Made by a program: the position numbers and the translations under genes
Notes under the pieces: model-generated
Database searches by the model: none
What the model saw: the letters and a program-made list of their open reading frames with translations, nothing else
Told to the model about the DNA's origin: nothing
DNA from: Litomosoides sigmodontis
Lineage: Eukaryota > Nematoda > Chromadorea > Rhabditida > Onchocercidae
Direction: 5' to 3'
NCBI GenBank assembly: GCA_963070105.1
Contig: OY718803.1
Location: 4,136,507 to 4,200,506 of the forward strand
DNA length: 64,000 nt
In this document: positions 23,851 to 37,619 of the stretch, piece after piece
Numbering within the stretch: position 1 is the stretch's first letter
Layout: each line of letters starts with the position of its first letter

Positions 23851-24106
23851 GAGAGAGAGAGAGAGAGAGAGAGGCCACTAAGTTTACTTGCTATGAGTAG
23901 TAGGTACAAGTGATTTGGACATTTTCTTGTTTATATTAAATTTGACGTGTGAAGAGGGAGAGAAGGAGAGAGAGAGAGAGAGAGGGAGGGAAAGAAAACA
24001 AAAAAATAGTCAGTCATTAAAAAACTTGATAAATGCAAGATGCATGCCGGAGGGAGAGAGAGGGCACTAAGTTTATCCGTTATGAATAGATACAACTGAT
24101 TAGGAT
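23851..24106. repeat. GA tracts and a diverged duplicated unit
   Basis: GA runs at 23851-23873, 23951-23992 and 24051-24063. The unit after the first run (23871-23920, starting CCACTAAGTTTACTTG) recurs in diverged form after the third (24064-24106, starting GCACTAAGTTTATCCG), including a shared TATGA-TA-ACAA pattern. The whole GA-plus-flank unit was therefore duplicated. Confidence 0.7.
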
Positions 24107-24187
24107 CGTTTCCTCCCTAGTGATAAAATCAGTGATTCTTACATGACCAACGACCGATCGGTGATGAGTGTGGTAGGCTATGAAGCA

Positions 24188-24195
24188 CAACAACG

Positions 24196-24255
<60 letters not shown>

Positions 24256-24292
24256 GTAACAACAACAACAACAGTACCAACAACAACAGTTC
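24188..24292. repeat. CAA trinucleotide microsatellite
   Basis: About 34 CAA units interrupted by CAG and TAC. In one plus frame the tract lies inside a small open frame (24180-24350) that would read poly-Asn. Confidence 0.9.
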
Positions 24293-25218
24293 AAAGCCGC
24301 TGATGTCACAGGCATATCGACAAATGAAAGCGGCGATTTACGAAATGTGAAATGAAGGAAGCTTGTGAGCGAGTGTGCTCGATTGATCGCTTTCCCCCTC
24401 CATCCAGCTGCTCAGCGTGGCAGATGTTGATGTTGACGATGGCGATGATAGCACCGCACCGCTTGCTTGCTGCTGCATTGATCAACACATCATCATGCTT
24501 CCATCTTCCACCCACTGAAATTGGCGTGGAGAGCGCACGATCACGCTCGACTCACACGACCACGTACGGTTTCATGAAAGGAAGGAAAGAGATCCCCTGT
24601 CTGAAGACGAGTGAAGCGTTACTATGATATCACTTCCCGTCACATCAACCTTACTTGTTCTACCTTCATCCAGCAGAATACAAATTTCAGTCCCTTCCCC
24701 CAAGCATTTTGATTTCGATCAGTAACAGGCGAGAGGATTGATCTAATTGAAATTCACAATGTTTTTTTTGTAGTGAAAAAATGAGATATGTGATAAACGA
24801 AGACAAATTCCACTCTTTTTTAGTGGAAATCGATTAAGTTCAACTTTTCCTCAATTCTCATTTAAATGTTTAAATGCTGCGTGATATAGAAATCTGCCAG
24901 AACATTAATTATCTTTCAAAGTGCAAGGAGGTCATCATTCGATGTAGTAATTAAATTACATTCCAAAAATATGGCAAACGTTTCATCACTTACAATCAGC
25001 AAAAAATTCAGTGGCCAAAAATTAGACGCCCAAATTCTCCCCTCTTCCCCTTCCCACGCGTCTTCTGCCCCACGTCACCATCTTCGCGGGTTTATTCACA
25101 AGTCCATTTATCGCCTATCACTTATCATTTATCATTTTGGAATCCAATAACTCAATGCAAAGAATGTGAAAAATTTAATGGCACAAACTGAGATTACGAT
25201 TATTTGAAAAGGGTTACA

Positions 25219-25222
<4 letters not shown>

Positions 25223-25259
<37 letters not shown>

Positions 25260-25309
25260 TGTGTAGATGTGTGAACAAGCATAAGTGTGTGTGGGTGTGC
25301 GTGTGTGTA
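25223..25309. repeat. GT dinucleotide microsatellite
   Basis: A pure GT run at 25223-25256 followed by an interrupted GT-rich tail to about 25309. Confidence 0.9.
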
Positions 25310-25589
25310 TTCTTGTATTAATAAATATCTTTGCGGTTACATATAAGTAAAAGGATCTTGAAAATATCAAAGAAGAAAAAGACGAAAGCCTGTTTTTTGA
25401 GCTTTTTCAATTTAATATTTGCAATGTTTCAAGTATCGAAAATTTTGATTTTACTACTGAATGGCCGTGTGCAAGAAGAGGCCATCATAACTTTTGATAA
25501 TATTAGGAATAGCATCGCTAGATCGACCACAATCTTTGAAGATTCGACAGAAACATTCCTTCCAAACAGCTCGCAATAACACTAACTTT

Positions 25590-25635
25590 CGAGAGAGAGA
25601 GGGAGGGAGGGAGAGAGAGAGAGAGAGAGAGGAGG
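25590..25635. repeat. GA microsatellite
   Basis: GA repeats with GGGA interruptions. Confidence 0.85.
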
Positions 25636-28600
25636 AACGATTGTTAAACTTCTTCAATGTGCGTCAATGTGACACCTTACCATACAACATTTGCAAGTTT
25701 ATATCATCGAAGTAAAGTAAAAAAGATACCCTAAATAGACCAATATCCTTATTTACGTTTACCTCCTCTCGTTGGCGTTTTTTTTTTGAAATGGTAAGAT
25801 TTGTTTTGGGTGAAAAAATTATCAATTATTGATAATTTTGGATATCATTGTGATCTGTGACACATCAACAACAGCTTTATTTTCTCTCTCCAACTGCACT
25901 TTTCGTCCAAAGCTGCGATGCACTGCCGAAGAGTATCAGAGAGCGATTATCATTATCAGTACACTTACTATTATCAGTGTTATCGTTGTTAAAAGTTGAA
26001 GGATTACAACTTAAGGAAATAGGAAGCAAATTGGGTGATATACTTCCTGTGCTTTGTTGCGCTCCACGACATTTCTTTGTGAAGAAATGCCGTGTTGAAG
26101 AATTGTGTTTGTTTGCTTCTGAAATTCATTTCAAAATTGCATGCTAGTATGAGATGAGAGTTGAAGAAGGAGAATGGAATAAATTTTGCACTGAGTCACT
26201 ACTTCACTTCCAACGTCTGCTATGCTATTCGAAAAGCTTAAAGTTAGGAAAAAATTTTTGAAAAAAAATGGATCGTCCTGTTTTTCGAGCACTTCCAATT
26301 TACAAAAGTGACAGCAGCGATAAATGCCTAATTTTCGGCGAGCCGATCGCATGCCATTTGATGCATTCAATGTCAATCGATAGTTAAATTATCATTGTGT
26401 GATATCACTTGCTATCAGACATACTAATATTGACAAAAGCTTCTCCTCTAGCTGGCTTACAGTCCTCTAACACTTCTGTAGCAGAGCGGACTGTTGCACA
26501 TGCATAACGATCCATCCTTTTTGCCATCCTCGCGTCACTTACTGACATGAATTTTGGAAGATGGAATTAATGAAATTACAAATTATTGATTATTGGTTGC
26601 CATAAAGTTGAAAAATATTCCAAGTTATTGCAGGAAGCAATTGTTGCAACGGAAAGACACCGACTGCTACTGCAGTAATTCAGTAAACATACATCGTTAA
26701 CTTATGATTTAACTATCGGACGTGGGACGCGGTAAGACGCACACTGAGGAATCAAACTAGTTTTTAGGGGAAATGATGACACGCCGAGCGAGGAAGCTCT
26801 TCTCGAGTGAAAATAACATATGAATAGTTCCGAGCATTATTGATTGATTGCCATACGCTAATTGCATTATAAGCAACAAAAAATGCCTTTGTGAGTTTTT
26901 AAAAAAGTAATTTTACTTTTTCAATGTTTTAGTAGGAAGTGGTAGGATATTGCAGCGGCGCAGAGTGAGAACTGACGACCTCTGTGACACAAACCATTTG
27001 ATTATGGGCGTTTGTCGGTTTGTTGCCTTTCTTGGAAGAAATTTGACAAAATTCATTTCTCTTCTAATTTGCTTGCTGTTGTTTTGCTTCGCACAATCAA
27101 TTTCGCGAACTTTCTATTTCATGCATCTTAAACAGCGTGAATTCTGCTGAAATCTACTGATTGAAACATATCGGAATGAATTACTCCTTTTGTTCTTCCT
27201 TGATGCTCATGAATTAACGTCCGTTTTCTTCAGCCATTTCAGGAACTGGCTGGATAATTTAAAAATCCGAGAAAAATGAAATTTTCTTTCTAAAGCTTTT
27301 CTAATCCTTCATTTGCTAGATTCATTTTATTATTCTTAAATTGCAATCATTTAATATTTGAGAAAAATCAATAATTTTATCGATGCATCAGATGAGAATG
27401 ATTAATTAGGAAGAAAGATGAATTAACCAGGAAAACTGCACTGCGTTTCAACTATTCACTGTGGTCTTATAATTTGCAATTGCTGCAAGTATGAAATGGT
27501 TTTATTTATTGAGCGGAACTTTGTTTTCTCAAATCTTTCATTTTTCTCAGCTGACCTAAATTTGAAACTCGGCTGATTTTCAGTTTGCCGTTTCATATCC
27601 GATAATAGAATAATAAATTGGTGAAAAAGATATCAATTTTTGCTAGAAAATTTCCGGCATACTGTGCTTTTGTCGAACAAAAATTGTAATCAGCCATGAG
27701 TGATGCTCATTTAAGCATTCACTAAGTTAGTTGTAAATTTTATTTTCCTTTTTAAACGCTTTTTAAGGAAATTTCGAAGGTCATTTATTCACATCTACTT
27801 CCCTTTCCTCATTTTTCATCAAATAATAACGCGCTGCTCCCTTTGCTACAAATGATAGTGAAATTAATAAGCTATTGCCGTGGTGGCATTTTTTACGCTT
27901 AACAATTTTTCAACTAATTATATTCGTAATTAATTTCGGTCAATCCTTTCATACTTACTTTTCCTCCTTTTTTGTTCATTCTTCTTTAGCAAACATCAAA
28001 AATCGATTTACCCTGTGCTTAAGTTTAAAAAAACTTGTTTTACTAGAGAAGGAGCAATGAAGTAATAGGATGTTTATTTTAAGTATAGGATGAGTCATTT
28101 AAAATTACATCAAAGGAAGGAAACTGTCTTTTTCTTTTCAATTCTTACCTTTAAAAGAAGAATTAATTTCATTCAACCATTTCGAAAATAATATTAACGA
28201 GACTAGAAGATGTAGAGTTTGTGCTATGATTTTGAAATGAAACAATTCAAACGGCAGAATTAATAGCATTCTCGAAGATGGCGATAAATGGTAAGGTTAG
28301 TTTCAGAATAGGAAGATTTGCATAAATTTAATATGACACATGCTGCTTCGCTGTACTACAAAGGGTGGGCTTGTCAACCTGTGTGAAGTTTTAATTTTTG
28401 CTTTGTATCGAGCATTGTGTGAAATTATATTCCTCTTCAAAGGACATATTCTTGTTATCCTTTATAACAGGTTGAAATTAAGTTGAGATGAGAGTGAGTA
28501 TCTGATAACAACCGTTCCATCATAGCCAGTTAGGCATCAAAGATTAAAGTAGGTGATAATTTCGAAACTCATTAAGAATTGTCAGACGTTTTCAAATTAA

Positions 28601-30623
28601 ATAGCAAGATAGCAAAGTAATCACTCAAGTTATAAGTTCATATAAATAAATTAGTGGACTTCCCACAGCTTTAATTATAAATTAATTGGCAACATTTCAA
28701 GTGATAATTTTTTACAGAATAAATTTTTTGCAAAAATTTACTTTTTCCAAAATTTTAAAAGTTCTCATTAAGGACATCCTTTCAAAAAAAAAGTCTCATT
28801 AAGGACATTCTTTCAGCTTCCTTAATGGATGTAGGGATAGAGAAGTTTCCATCGTATTTCTATGCTATCAAAATTTTATTTTAATATTTGAATATTCATT
28901 GCCACATAAAACGTATGGTCAACAACGTCAAATTCCTACAAATATAATTTCCATTGTATCGATAAGTAATTGAAAGTGATAATTAAATACTGAAATTGTC
29001 ATTGGTGATGAAATTAATACGAAAAATAATTGATATTTTTAGTGGGATTTAAAATTGTCAACTTTTGATTTGATAAATTCTCAGAATTATAACTGAGACA
29101 ATTGAGAGAGAAAGAAGTTGAAAAATTTACTGAAAGTAATGGATCAGTTGGGCTTGGATGTGATTGTGCCAATCCTATCGATAATTCTGTCATTATTAGC
29201 GATAAAATCAGCTTAAAAGTGAATGCTGTGAAGTAGTTTGCAGTGAATTTCAGAAATGATTGGAAAGGTAATTATGACGAAGTGAGTGATAGTTTATCAA
29301 TCTTCTCCTTATCACTCTTGCACTGCGCCACGGAACAGGAATAGTGTTATGCCATGACAGATATATGTGAGACAAACCCGTCTTCGAACATTCTCTGATA
29401 TTCATCCGTTCTGAAAAATCCACCACTGCAAGTGAGACATCTCTATCGATGAGACTGACTTCCGGGCTGTGCTTCTAATTTTTCCGTTTTTCTGAAAGCC
29501 TACTCCACAGCTGCTAGGCAGGGAACGATGAGCTAAGTTGCGGCATTGGTCTTCATGAGCAGTAGGACGTTGTCGGAATGGAAGGAAGAACGGATAGGTA
29601 TTTATCTGCGAGCGATCACAGGGTGACAATACCAGGTGAAAATGACCTTACGAAAGGAATGATAAGCGTTAAAGTGAAAAACGTAAAAACCTTCAATTGA
29701 TTAATTGCATAAGTTCAACGTTAATTACCTGCTCATCAATCTCCAATTCTAATCAATCATTGCCAATTTTCCATCCTCCAAAGACATCATGAAAATGGCG
29801 TCGTTGTGTAAAAATTCGACTTCATTTTATTGGTCACTTTTTTTTGCTTCAATAAGCTTCATATTTAAATTATAATCTCATTAGTGAGCACAATTCTCCC
29901 TCTTTTTTTCCAACAATTTCATTTCGCTTTTTTTGCGCATCGAAGTGTTTATGGACGGAAGAGATGAGAAAGAGAGATGACATCAGGAAAGTGGATGTGA
30001 AAGGACAATTACTAATTGTTAAAAGTGGATTCGGAACTATCCGTCTTCGTATGACAATGGGATCCTTTTTGCAATATTAATTACGGAAACTTTCGGACAA
30101 TTGAACTCCTTAAATGTTTTACTCTATGTGTTCGTTAAGTAATGTTACGGAGGATGATTTTGATACATACGCTAACCTATCCTTCAAATATTTTCCGGAT
30201 ATTCCAGCCAACTTACAAAAAAAAACCTTAACCTAGCCATTTTTAAATTGTACTTAGTTGTCGTCTTCTGATTTGCAATGAATTTATTTGAAAATATCTC
30301 GAATATACCGCACGATAATGTATTCGTTTACAGTAAGTTAATTAGCATTTTGTAATTTCAATGGCCCAATTACTTAATACCTCCTCTCTTTTGCTCTATT
30401 AGATCAATCGAAAGTCATTTGCCTTCCGCTCAACTAATTGTTGTAAATTGCAATTAGAAATGTCCTTTTTCCCCCTGTCGTTTTCCTCCAGAAAAAAAGA
30501 TGCTCCTTCCTTTTTCCTTTTATTTCAGACTGAAAGAAATCTGATCAGAGCAGGTCACTTCTTGATCAGGCTTCCATATCGGAGATAAAATCAGCACTTG
30601 CTTGGAATTATAAATTAACACCG

Positions 30624-33600
30624 ATGCATTTGTCTTCCCTCCGGTCATTTTCAATTAAACCGGGAAGTGAAACGAGCCTTGTTCAAAGTGTTAATCTTCT
30701 GCACAGGCGCTGGTCCTACTTCATAGCTGACCATATCACTGGCGCAATTGTTATTTCCGTCTTAATATCTATCTTATGTACCGCAAAAGTTATTACTACA
30801 CCGTTAGTGTATATACTTTGTTAAATTTAGCAATGAAGAAAAATTAATTGTAAATTTAAATTCAAATAGTAGCATTTTATGAATTTTTTGAACTTAGGTA
30901 ATAATTATCTTGCTCATTAGTTGCTAATGCATTTAAATTCACTAAAATTTCAGTTTCAAAAATGATCTGATGGGTTTTGTACCATACGGAGTACGATCAC
31001 GTGAAGAATACGCGATACAGGAAGAGTTCACCAATCATAGGGGTAAAGGAATTCTTTTGATGGCTCTTATCGTTGCAAAAGATGGTGGTTCAATCCTAAG
31101 AACGGAAATGCTGAAAGAAGCATCTGAAGTAAGAACAAAATTCAATCGAAAAGTTAATTAACTAAAATGACTTATGCGAATTAAATATTCGACAATTATC
31201 TATCCGTACAGTGAGACTTTTCCGTTTCACTTGTCGGTTAACTAACTATTTTTTGTTCTTTTCAATAAAGCTTGCCACTTTTCCTCTGTCCCACCGCCAA
31301 GATGGGAAAGAGAGTAGCGGCATTTTTCAAGCAAATATTTTTCAGGTAGATGAATTAATTTCGAATAATTTTACGATATATAACCACATTCTCAATAAAG
31401 AGGAATCTTTTAACGAATTTTGTCGCAGTTTTTGTTTTCTCAACCTTCCAATGCAACAATTTCGTGTAATTTATTTTATTTTATTTTTTGTTTGAAATTC
31501 TCGGCAGCACACTTTGTAGAAATTATTGATCACTGAGATTCACTCATAAATAATAATCAAATGTTATTTTTCTTCATTTCTCGAAATATCGTAAACACAT
31601 AGGTTAAGCAATCGTTAAAGTCTGACTGATAAAATTTTAATTAATTCGTTTTATTCCAATTTGCTAATAAAACAGCACTGAGAGTTCGTTGAAAAGCTAT
31701 CTGATGCGGTTGGTGTAAGTAATTCCACCCGAATTTTTTTCTCAGTCAGATGAACTTTTTAAGAAATACGCAAATCATTGCACTTTATATGAAATTAGTG
31801 CAAAAATTAGTAATTTGAAGTGCTGCACTACAAAAAAGTATCGTGAAAGTTAAAAAGTCTAGCACTTCTTTCCCGAAATTATATTTGAAATGGATAGTTG
31901 AATGGAAATTTATTGCTCAAATGAAATGAAAATTGTAAAACAATGATAGCTTACAGAATGGCTTTGAAGTGCAATTGGAACGATTTCGAGCTCATCAACC
32001 GCTAAATGATCGAATATCTTTGAGTTATCCCATTTCGAAAATGTACAGTTTAGCGTTCAACATACAGGTACTGTATGTATTTCGTCGGTACCGCTCAGTG
32101 GAAATAGTTAATTTTGAATCAAAAATTTTCGCACAGTACAAAACTGACAGTTTGCTAGGGAACTTGAAATAGTTTGAAAGACTTTCCGATAATTTAAGTT
32201 AGGGCGGCATTTATCACTTCACTTTACAACGACCAACTTTAGATGAATTTCAATGGAATAGAATTGAAAAATGACACGCTGATAAGGGATGATATGAAAG
32301 ATAATTCGAGTGGGGAAATCACCAACTACGCTCCGTTCATTACAAACATGGCATCAGCAAAAATGATAAGACTTATGTACCGCGGCGAACGAGTGGGCGA
32401 CTGGACCGTTAAGCAAACGCAACAGTACGAGCTAGGCATTATTCGCTACTTTCAACAGTATGCTTTACTCTCCTTCAGTAGTAGACAGACACTGAATGAA
32501 TATCGTAACCGCAAAGATCGTAACGAATCTCTTTCAAGTCACTCATTTCATCTGAACCGCTCATTTCACAATTCCGCTGAAGCTCCAAGCATCATGTATG
32601 AAGTGATGGGTCCAGTTAAGCTTTGATCTCTTCTCTTATCAGATGCGCTGTCTGAATTATGTCAAAAGTCATCTCATCTCTGTAAAATTTCTTTCCATCC
32701 AATTACAACCGATATTAAAATAATTATTTAAATATAATTAATCAATCAGCGGAAATTAATTGCTCTGAAACTATCAACAACGATGATACCGACATCCATT
32801 CATTTAGTCGATGTCGCAAATAGTTTGCGTGATATCTACTCCTCTCACGAACTTAAGTTCGTTGTATAGCAGCTACTGAAAACTTTTTTTTTTTACTAAA
32901 GTATTTGTGCTACATTTATGCGAAAGGTTTTTGCATAAATACGTCTCATGCAATTTTAGCAGTTATAAGCCAAAGTACATCCGCGTATTGGTGGTGTCGT
33001 TCGAGTACATCGATTACGAGATAGCGCGGGCCGGCTTAAGCATACTACCATGCTTGGCCATCGGTTTCGGCATTATGTTCATCTGTTCGGCAATATCGAC
33101 AACGATCAGTGCCATCTACATGCAACAAATGAGCATTTACAAGGTTCGCCACATCGATCCTTGATGATCAGATACTGTGAGAAATTATGATTTCCAATTT
33201 TAGTGCAATTGCTCCGTCGAGAAAATAACACACAGTTTCATTTCTTAGATTTATTTGGCTCTTTTTGCTTGCATTTGCCCTCTAATGGCCAATGCAACAG
33301 CGCTCGGAATATTATTGATAATTGGGGTACGGTATGATGCCATCCTGTCTGTAACACCAGTTCTTACTCTTGCCATCGGTAAGTTGGACAGCGAGTTATT
33401 CGCTTTAGTGAACCTCATAATTCTGCATGATTCATTTCATTTAATTTATTTCTGAAATTTTTCCAAACCAAATGAATCATTAATATGGTGATAGTTTCCA
33501 ACGTTTATTTCACAGGTGCTGACGATGCTTTTTTGATGATACATGCATGGCAACGTGTAACACGAGAATGTAACTTACATCCTGTCAAGGATGATTGTGT

Positions 33601-36600
33601 ACCCTATCGTCTTGCACGGGTGATCGATTGTTTTTCCATAAACGTTTACTGCTCTTTTCATTAATTCAAAGATTTCAGGAGGCGAGGAGGGTGAGTGGAG
33701 GTGGAATTTTAGTTAAGCAGCAGCAATGGCGTTACCAATTTTCCTGACATTAAATCCTTCCAGGTGCTAGAGGAGACCGGGCCAGCAATTCTAATATCAG
33801 CCCTAACAAACATTCTGGCTGACGCAGTTGGCTCCATGATTGGCTCACCATCCATTACAGTGCTGTGCTTTGGCAATATGTCATCCATTTTCATGGATTA
33901 CGTCTATCAGGTCAGCTCACTCATTCATTAATGCTTGTTCTGATGAGTGCCAATCGACCGCTCCTTTCCTTCTTCCTTTACAATTTCAAAAAGACACACG
34001 CACTTTGCAAAAGAAAAAAAAACGCAGAAGAAAATAGCCAGCTGTGATTGAATTTGTAAATTAACTTCACAAATTTTTTTCGAATTAACTTCAAAACATT
34101 GTTTGTGGTAAATTCAACGATGTAGCATTACTTAATTAGCAATTACTGGCTCTTAATACATTTGATAAACAACTTGAACACTTACGTAACACCAGCAAAC
34201 TTCGATATTTTCAGTTGACATTTTATTCCGCAATAATGTGCATTGCGGGACATTTTGAGATAAAAGCAGCAGCCGAACAACAAAACACACATTCAATCAA
34301 AATTGATAACGAAAAAAAAGGCACAATGATAAATTATTGTAGAAAGGTAACATTTCCTTTTCACATCTGAAATAAGGCGACAATCGTGAAGGTAAAAGGT
34401 TGCGACGGTCAGAGCGGTTGCGTAAACATTTACATACTTTTTGCAACCTTTATATGCCATAATTTTCCCAATTGTTTTTTGTGATGAAAAAGAAAAAGTA
34501 ATTCCTACGATCCCATGTGAAAGCAGCCATGCTTTTCAGAACTCATATAATTTTCGTGAACATGCGGAAGACATTTGCGCTTCTCTACTTGAGGGTTCCG
34601 TCACGTTGGTCACAAACAAAATTTTTTCTTTCTGTGTATTTCTTTCATGGGTTCTTCTGATGGCAATCTCAATTTATGTACGCTACAAAACATTTAATCA
34701 TTCCGCTCAATTTTATCATTAGCCTTTTTCGCTCAGCAAATTTAAATAAATTTTTATCAAATGACAATTCCATGCTACAAAAGTGGATTCTTTTTGCAGG
34801 GACTAACTAAAACAAAGATTGAATTAACATCGGAGAAATTATTCCCGTTGGACTCGCCACTAATTGAGGTTCATTTTTCTCTTTCGAAATTCCACAAAGA
34901 AAACGAATTGAAAAGCTAGGAATTTAGTTATTATAAAATAGCCAATTTTAGTTTCGCCACAAGCATTAGGTTGAATGGTGTTATATTCGAAGAAATGCAT
35001 TTGCATAAAACATATTCGACGGGATTTTGCTTCAGTTAAATAATCTGCTACAATGGTACCAAGTACCGGAACACACTATGGCGCAGTTTTACGTAAATAA
35101 TCCTGGGGATCTGTCGGATCCGGCTCGTTTAGGACGTCTGAATCAAATGGTTTCTGAATTGGAACTTATGAATGGTTCTTGGGGCTCAGAGAGTACCAAT
35201 TACTTCATTCGTGATTTTATTGAGTACGAGAAACAGTTGAGTGAGGCAGGTGAGTAATTGTTGGGTGTTAGAGGAAGGCTCATTCTCCGCGATTTCGTGC
35301 ACCTGTATTTTGTGTGCGTGTCGACGTGTACAACGCGTGTGTGCGCGTGCTTATGCATTCTTTCCTTAAAAAACGAAAATTAATGAAATTTTTTGCAATC
35401 GTTTTATTTTTTCCGATGCAATATTTTTTGGCTTCGTTAAAGTAAATTTTGAATTTTATTCATTTAATGCATAAAATTTTAGATCCAGCAAATACATCCG
35501 TTACTGTTACGTTCAGAGAAGATGATTTACGAGTATTTCTAGACTGGCCTGAATATCAGAGATGGCATGGCTTTGTAATTATCGACGAAAAAACGTAATT
35601 ACAACATACTTTTTGAATTCATTCTTAATTTGCGCCAACTGCTAGGCTTCTACTTGCCGTCTTTTAAGTTTAGCTTACTTTTAGATTTAGCTTCCCACTG
35701 CTTGCTTAGTTTGTTTATAGATGGTAAATCCAAATTCAGTTGAATTTCGCCGAATTTTATGCTTTACATTAACAATTTTACGTAATTTGTTAATTTGTGT
35801 CAGATTAATTGCTGTTAACGCTTATGGCTTACGGCGAATTAGTGAAATTGTGCATAAGACATGTAATTGAAAATTGATTGATTGAAAATTATTTTCAGTG
35901 GTCACCTGCTAAGATTCTTCTTTACAACTGCTTACCACGGAGAAAATTTGAAAGAGTGGCCGGAGAGAGGCGTTATGTTGAATAAGTGGCGCAATATAAT
36001 AGATAAGTACAGGTCTGTTGCGAGATACTTATTCAACTCACTGAACTTAATTAATACCTTAATTAATCCAAAATTCGCATCCAATCATTTTTTGTACGGG
36101 TTAGAAGTGAACCATTCGTGTACCAATTAATTTGAATGATAATTAACAGTGTGACGGTAGGGCGATGATAGCGGTAGTAAAAAGAGAATATGATCAGAGG
36201 GATTTTGGTTGTTTAATGAAAAAGGAAGTTTCATCCTTCAGAGAGTTCAACGTAACCGTCTTCGTGGACGATGCAATATTCTTGGATTTAATTGATAATA
36301 TGACAACGGACGCGTGGCAGTCAGGACTTGGCATATTAGTTTGCATGGCATTTATTTCTTTCATCTTTTTATATGATCCGTTCAAAGTGGTCGTTGTATC
36401 GGCCGCTATTGTCTCCATTATGACCGGTTCGTTGTTAGTCAGTCAGCCATGAAATTTGCACTTCAATTTCTCCTTCATAATTTGTCTAATTTAATACAAA
36501 TTATTCCTTTAGTATTCATCGCTAAGTTTAAGTTAGTAGAAAACAGTGTCCTTTTAAAGGTATTGTTGGCATATTGACTCTAATGGGTTTCAATCTGGAA

Positions 36601-37440
36601 CCGATCATGATGTCTGCAATGCTAATTTCAATGGGTTTCAGTGTTGATATACCAGCTCACGTAGCCTATCACTACAATTATAGGGGTAAACCTTTCACAT
36701 TCACCTTTTTAATATGCTTAAATGAGAGATACGTAGACAGTTTGTCGTAACAGAAAGCAACATTTATTAATTCCTCAGTTTTTAATTAAAATATTAACGC
36801 AGGTTTTTCGACTTTTCGAAATATTGGTTGATTGCTTTCTTTCAGGACCAACCACTGGTCATCAATTGACGGTGAAGGAAAAGGTGCGAATGTGCTTTGC
36901 TTCGGTAGCACTTCCTGCGTTGCAAGCATCGATAAGCACAAGTTTATGCTTGCTTGGCCTTCTTTTTAAGGAGCTGTACATAGCACAGGCCTGTTTTGCC
37001 ACTTCTTCTTTCCTAAATTTTAATCTTAGAATTATTATTGGTTACTGTGAGGGAACATTTTTATTTTGATGACAAATGAGGGTGAACTTTTAAAAGAAAC
37101 GAAATTCGTATGAATTTTACTTGAGCTTCGGCTAATGTAGGAAAACGAACTTCTTTCGTAGGTCGTAAAAGTTTCACACCTCTTTTTCCATTGCAAAACT
37201 TGAACTTCAAAAGTCGTTTACTTCGTCTAAGTGGAATATTTCGCTAATTTCAAATTTAAAATATGAATATTTTGTTAATTTCAGGTATTTGTGAAAACAA
37301 TGTTGCTGTGTATTTTCTTGTGCGTTTTTCATGGTTTACTTATCATTCCATGTATGCTTGTACTCACTGATCTGCTAGTCCAGTTCTACAAAAGGTTACG
37401 GATGCGTGACACTGTCTTGCCCGCTATTTCCCCCTCATAA
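30624..37440 (+). CDS. Patched-related (PTR) membrane protein with sterol-sensing domain
   Basis: Twenty exons give 975 aa, the usual size: 30624-30808, 30954-31128, 31346-31465, 31685-31714, 31957-32067, 32243-32595, 32960-33143, 33249-33378, 33516-33619, 33764-33910, 34215-34346, 34540-34677, 34800-34868, 35036-35249, 35483-35594, 35899-36012, 36242-36426, 36560-36685, 36846-36988, 37285-37440. The layout is helix 1, a luminal domain with FNEFCRSFC, helices 2-6 forming the sterol-sensing domain (AIGADDAFLMIHAW, EETGPAILIS), a second luminal domain (FYVNNPGDLSDPARL) and helices 8-12 with SMGFSVDIPAHVAYHY. GADDAF matches the RND/Patched acidic helix-4 motif. C. elegans PTRs act in molting, cuticle formation and lipid or protein trafficking. 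Exon 4 (30 nt) has a weak acceptor, and the last intron needs a GC donor. I cannot assign a ptr number. Confidence 0.9.
33679..33690 (+). other. Possible 12-nt in-frame microexon of the ptr gene
   Basis: Within intron 9, GAGGCGAGGAGG is bounded by ATTTCAG and GTGAGT, both good splice signals. Inclusion would add Glu-Ala-Arg-Arg between residues LAR and VLEETG without changing frame. The family alignment does not require it, so it may be alternative or unused. Confidence 0.35.
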
Positions 37441-37619
37441 TATCCATTCCCCAATTAATTTGATTATTATTTCAAGTACTTACAAAAAATTTATTTCAAA
37501 AAACATTCACCATCTTTTGTGATAACTTTGAAATCAACAATAACTGTTAATTTACATAACCAGCTAACCTCACCGATTTCTAACAAACGTTCGTTTCCTT
37601 TTCTGAAATGCTGGAAATG

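Larger units (their letters stand above)
21242..30623. other. 9.4 kb gene-poor intergenic region between divergent genes
   Basis: No reading frame here has splice context, domain or convincing composition. The region is dominated by purine (GA), GT and CAA microsatellites. It separates a minus-strand gene from the plus-strand ptr gene, so it must contain both promoters and may hold distal control elements. The longest frames (22466-22888, 25857-26147) run through or beside simple repeats. Confidence 0.6.

Noticed and set aside
25857..26147. 96-codon plus-strand frame in the intergenic region
   Set aside because: No splice signals, domain or homology; consistent with chance.
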